Below are positions 12,127 to 14,437 of a stretch of 14,437 nt of DNA, piece after piece (within the stretch, counting starts at the first letter, position 1; the number at the start of each line of letters is the position of its first letter). The notes below the pieces were generated by a model, which was not told where the DNA came from, made no database searches, and was given only the letters and a program-made list of their open reading frames with translations. Location of the stretch: contig DYJB01000025.1 of NCBI GenBank assembly GCA_020723365.1, positions 1 to 14,437 on the forward strand. Reading direction: 5' to 3'. The translations under genes and the position numbers were made by a program. This stretch comes from Candidatus Aquidulcis sp. GTDB taxonomy: Bacteria > Chloroflexota > Anaerolineae > Anaerolineales > E44-bin32.

Positions 12127-13715
12127 TCCAGCCTGACGAGATCATCGCCGGCGGCAGGATCCACACCCTTGACCCGGTCGCCCCCTCCGCCCAGGCCCTG
12201 GCCTTCCTGCAGGGCAACGTCATCGCCGCCGGCGGCGACGACGAGATCCAGTCTCTCGCCGGCGCTCGAACGATCGTCACGAATCTGAACGGCCGCACGG
12301 TGCTGCCCGGGCTGATCGACGCGCACCTGCACTTGCAGCACCTGGCGTTCGCCATGGATCGCCTCGATTGCGAAACCCCTACCCTCGCGGAATGCCTGTC
12401 TCGAATCGCCGAGCGCTCCCGCACCACGCCCGAGGGTGAGTGGATCCTCGGGCATGGATGGAACCACAACGTCTGGGGCGGATTCCCTGATCGCTCCGCC
12501 CTGGACGAGGTTGCCCCCCATCACCCGGTCTACCTGACCGCCAAATCGCTCCACGTCGGCTGGGCGAACTCGCAGGCGCTGAGGCGTGCAGGGCTGGACT
12601 CCTCCAGCCCCGACCCGCTGGACGGGCACCTGCAGCGGGACACCCGGGGCGACCTGACGGGCATTCTGCTGGAAGGGGCCTCGCACCTCGTCAGCTCGGC
12701 CATCCCGGCGCCCTCGTCGGAGGATGTGACCCGCGCCCTGGCCCGCGCCATCCCGCGCCTGTGGGAGGTGGGGCTCACCGGCGTTCACGATTTCGATGGA
12801 CCGATGTGCCTTGCAGCCCTGCAGACGCTGCGCGAGCGCGGCGAGCTCGGCCTGCGGGTGCTGAAGAGCATCCCGCTCGACCAGCTCGACGCCGCCCTTG
12901 CATTGGGGCTGCGCTCGGGCTTCGGCGACGACTGGATCCGGCTGGGCGGCGTCAAGATCTTCGCCGACGGGGCCCTGGGCCCCCGCACCGCCGCCATGCT
13001 CGACGACTACGCAGGCGATCCGGGAAACCGAGGAACGTTGCTGCAGGACCGCGAGGCGCTGTTCGAGATCGGCCGGCGAGCGCTGCCGGCCGGCCTGGCG
13101 CTTGCCATCCACGCCATTGGCGATCGCGCCAACCATGAAGTCCTGCAGGCCTTCTCAGCGCTGGCTCGTCAGGACTTGCCGGGCGCGCCGCGGATGCCCA
13201 ACCGCATCGAGCACGTCCAGCTCCTTCATCCGCAGGACATGCCGTGGCTTGCCCGCCTCAACGTGACGGCCTCGATGCAGCCGATCCATGCCCCCTCGGA
13301 CATGGAGATGGCGGAGCGGCACTGGGGAGATCGCGTCCGGACGAGCTACGCGTGGCGCAGCCTGGCAAGAGCTGGCACGCGCCTGGTCTTCGGGTCCGAT
13401 GCGCCCGTGGAGAGCCCCAATCCCTTCTGGGGCTGGCATGCCGCCGTCACGCGGCGGCGACACGACGGGTCACCGGGCACCGACGGCTGGGTGCCGCAGG
13501 AACGACTCGACCGGCAAGCGGCACTCGAGGCCTTCACTCGCCATCCGGCTGAGCTGGCCGGGATGGGCGGGCGTCAGGGCGTCCTTCGCCCCGGTGCACT
13601 GGCGGACCTGGTCGTCCTGGAAGGCGATCCGCTCGACTGCGCCGCCGAAGAACTGTATGCGCAGCGGCCGTGCGCCACGATGGTCGGGGGACGCTGGCGC
13701 TACCGCGACTTCTAA
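12123..13715 (+). CDS. Amidohydrolase (Amidohydrolase_3 / YtcJ-like)
   Basis: A 530-residue metal-dependent hydrolase of the amidohydrolase superfamily, YtcJ-like branch, whose members hydrolyse N-substituted amides or are of unknown substrate. The protein starts with the beta-sandwich portion IIAGGRIHTLDP, then the first metal motif GLIDAHLHLQ (H68, H70). K278 in GGVKIFADGALGPRT, H330 in AIHAIGDRANHE, H364 in RIEHVQLLHP and D426 in FGSDAPVESPNPF follow. The sandwich closes at the C-terminus with LRPGALADLVVLEGDPL. All expected metal ligands are present and there is no signal peptide. The ATG at 12123 overlaps the phosphatase stop codon by ATGA. The stop overlaps the convergent selB stop, with no terminator between them. 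Substrate and the reason for its link with glp genes are unknown. Confidence 0.88.
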   Translation: MIQPDEIIAGGRIHTLDPVAPSAQALAFLQGNVIAAGGDDEIQSLAGARTIVTNLNGRTVLPGLIDAHLHLQHLAFAMDRLDCETPTLAECLSRIAERSRTTPEGEWILGHGWNHNVWGGFPDRSALDEVAPHHPVYLTAKSLHVGWANSQALRRAGLDSSSPDPLDGHLQRDTRGDLTGILLEGASHLVSSAIPAPSSEDVTRALARAIPRLWEVGLTGVHDFDGPMCLAALQTLRERGELGLRVLKSIPLDQLDAALALGLRSGFGDDWIRLGGVKIFADGALGPRTAAMLDDYAGDPGNRGTLLQDREALFEIGRRALPAGLALAIHAIGDRANHEVLQAFSALARQDLPGAPRMPNRIEHVQLLHPQDMPWLARLNVTASMQPIHAPSDMEMAERHWGDRVRTSYAWRSLARAGTRLVFGSDAPVESPNPFWGWHAAVTRRRHDGSPGTDGWVPQERLDRQAALEAFTRHPAELAGMGGRQGVLRPGALADLVVLEGDPLDCAAEELYAQRPCATMVGGRWRYRDF

Positions 13716-14437
13716 CCTCTGCCAGCCTGGGGACCCGGACGTCGAACATCCCCATCGCGCACCGTGATCCCCCTGGAGTCGAGATGTTCCAGCAGCGCCA
13801 GTATGTACTTGCGCGAGGTATCGAACTGGTCACGGATGCGCGCCACCGTCGCCTGCCCTTCGCGGGCCAGCAGCTCGAGTGTTCCGCTCACTAGCCTGCC
13901 GTAGGCCTCCGCCCCAAACGCCACCTCTGGCGACACAACCACCAGCGCCCCGCTCGCCACCAGGTAGGCGTAGACCTCCTCGCCGAGGGTATCGATCATG
14001 TCCTTGACGGAGGGAGGCGAAAAGCCCGCCGCCGCGATCTGTCCCATCATCCGCTCAATGGCGGCCTGCTGGGACGCGGACGGCGATGGACGGAAACTCG
14101 CGAGGGCGACGAATCCCGGCCCTTCCCGGACCTGCCCTTCGAGTCCCCAGGAGTGCAGGCAGGCGAGGTACACCTTGCTCTCCAGGCGCAGACGGCTCTT
14201 GAGCTCTTCACGCGGCACGCCGCTGCGGAGCGGGAAGCCATGGTGGTACTCCTCCAGCACCTGCCGGGCCCGGGTCGTCAGGCGGCGCCATGCCTCGCTC
14301 TCCACGAGCAGCCCATCGGATGCCGACGATCCCGCGCCTATCCTCCGCAGGCGGCCGGCGGCGATCAGTTCGGCGACCATGGCGGCTGCACTTTCCTCGT
14401 CCAGCTTGGCAACCGCTGCCAGCTGCGACAGCGCAGC
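13712..14437 (-). CDS. selB: Selenocysteine-specific elongation factor SelB, C-terminal part (runs off the right edge)
   Basis: SelB is the EF-Tu-like GTPase that brings Sec-tRNA(Sec) to UGA codons marked by a SECIS hairpin. The window holds 241 C-terminal residues of a protein usually 600 or more long; the GTPase domains lie beyond base 14437. What remains is the chain of winged-helix domains that bind the SECIS RNA. Visible segments are AALSQLAAVAKLDEESAAAM at the edge, EYHHGFPLRSGVPREELKSR in the middle, and FDTSRKYILALLEHLDSRG near the end, followed by ITVRDGDVRR. The last is the diagnostic SelB signature. The open frame runs to the window edge without a start, so an internal ATG at 14380 is not the real start. 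No selA, selC or selD is in the window. Confidence 0.88.
   Translation of the reverse strand, partial: AALSQLAAVAKLDEESAAAMVAELIAAGRLRRIGAGSSASDGLLVESEAWRRLTTRARQVLEEYHHGFPLRSGVPREELKSRLRLESKVYLACLHSWGLEGQVREGPGFVALASFRPSPSASQQAAIERMMGQIAAAGFSPPSVKDMIDTLGEEVYAYLVASGALVVVSPEVAFGAEAYGRLVSGTLELLAREGQATVARIRDQFDTSRKYILALLEHLDSRGITVRDGDVRRPGPQAGRG

Overview
This is a high-GC, gene-dense bacterial window. Gene content suggests a member of the Chloroflexota, perhaps an Anaerolineae-like lineage: a mevalonate-kinase-like GHMP kinase, an archaeal-looking DHH phosphoesterase, GlpABC-type glycerol-3-phosphate oxidation, selenocysteine factor SelB, and promoters that appear to drive leaderless genes. The assignment rests on recognition of protein families, not on a marker gene, so it is moderate at best. 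No rRNA, tRNA, CRISPR array, insertion sequence or phage gene was seen. No gene-free stretch exceeds about 260 bases.

Layout. Positions 1-418 (minus) hold the N-terminal part of recJ. Positions 525-854 (minus) hold a small DUF4870-type membrane protein, separated from recJ by a 13-bp-stem hairpin. Positions 1032-1970 (plus) are fmt, methionyl-tRNA formyltransferase, with a probable leaderless GTG start. Positions 2114-2920 (plus) encode an alkaline-phosphatase-superfamily phosphodiesterase. A minus-strand operon runs from 5199 down to 3042: a mevalonate-kinase-like GHMP kinase, then a DHH phosphoesterase starting 1 nt after it. It ends at a long palindromic terminator at 2936-2973, convergent with the phosphodiesterase gene.

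From 5460 to 13715 a plus-strand array handles glycerol: glpK, a GNAT acetyltransferase, glpA, glpB, glpC, a histidine phosphatase and an Amidohydrolase_3-type hydrolase. Every junction from glpA onward is a 4-base stop/start overlap (GTGA or ATGA), implying one co-translated unit. A TTGACA-N16-GACAAT promoter lying on the GNAT stop codon and ending 9 nt before the glpA ATG suggests a second, leaderless transcript for glpABC and the two hydrolases. At the right edge, the C-terminal third of selB (minus) converges on the hydrolase gene with overlapping stop codons.

How the genes work together: GlpK phosphorylates glycerol. GlpAB oxidises glycerol 3-phosphate to dihydroxyacetone phosphate on FAD, and the iron-sulfur subunit GlpC passes the electrons to the quinone pool. 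No glycerol facilitator (glpF) or glp repressor is in the window. The roles of the GNAT protein, histidine phosphatase and amidohydrolase in this operon are unknown; they are the best lead for something new. The rest (recJ, fmt, selB, GHMP kinase/DHH pair) is housekeeping or lipid-precursor metabolism.
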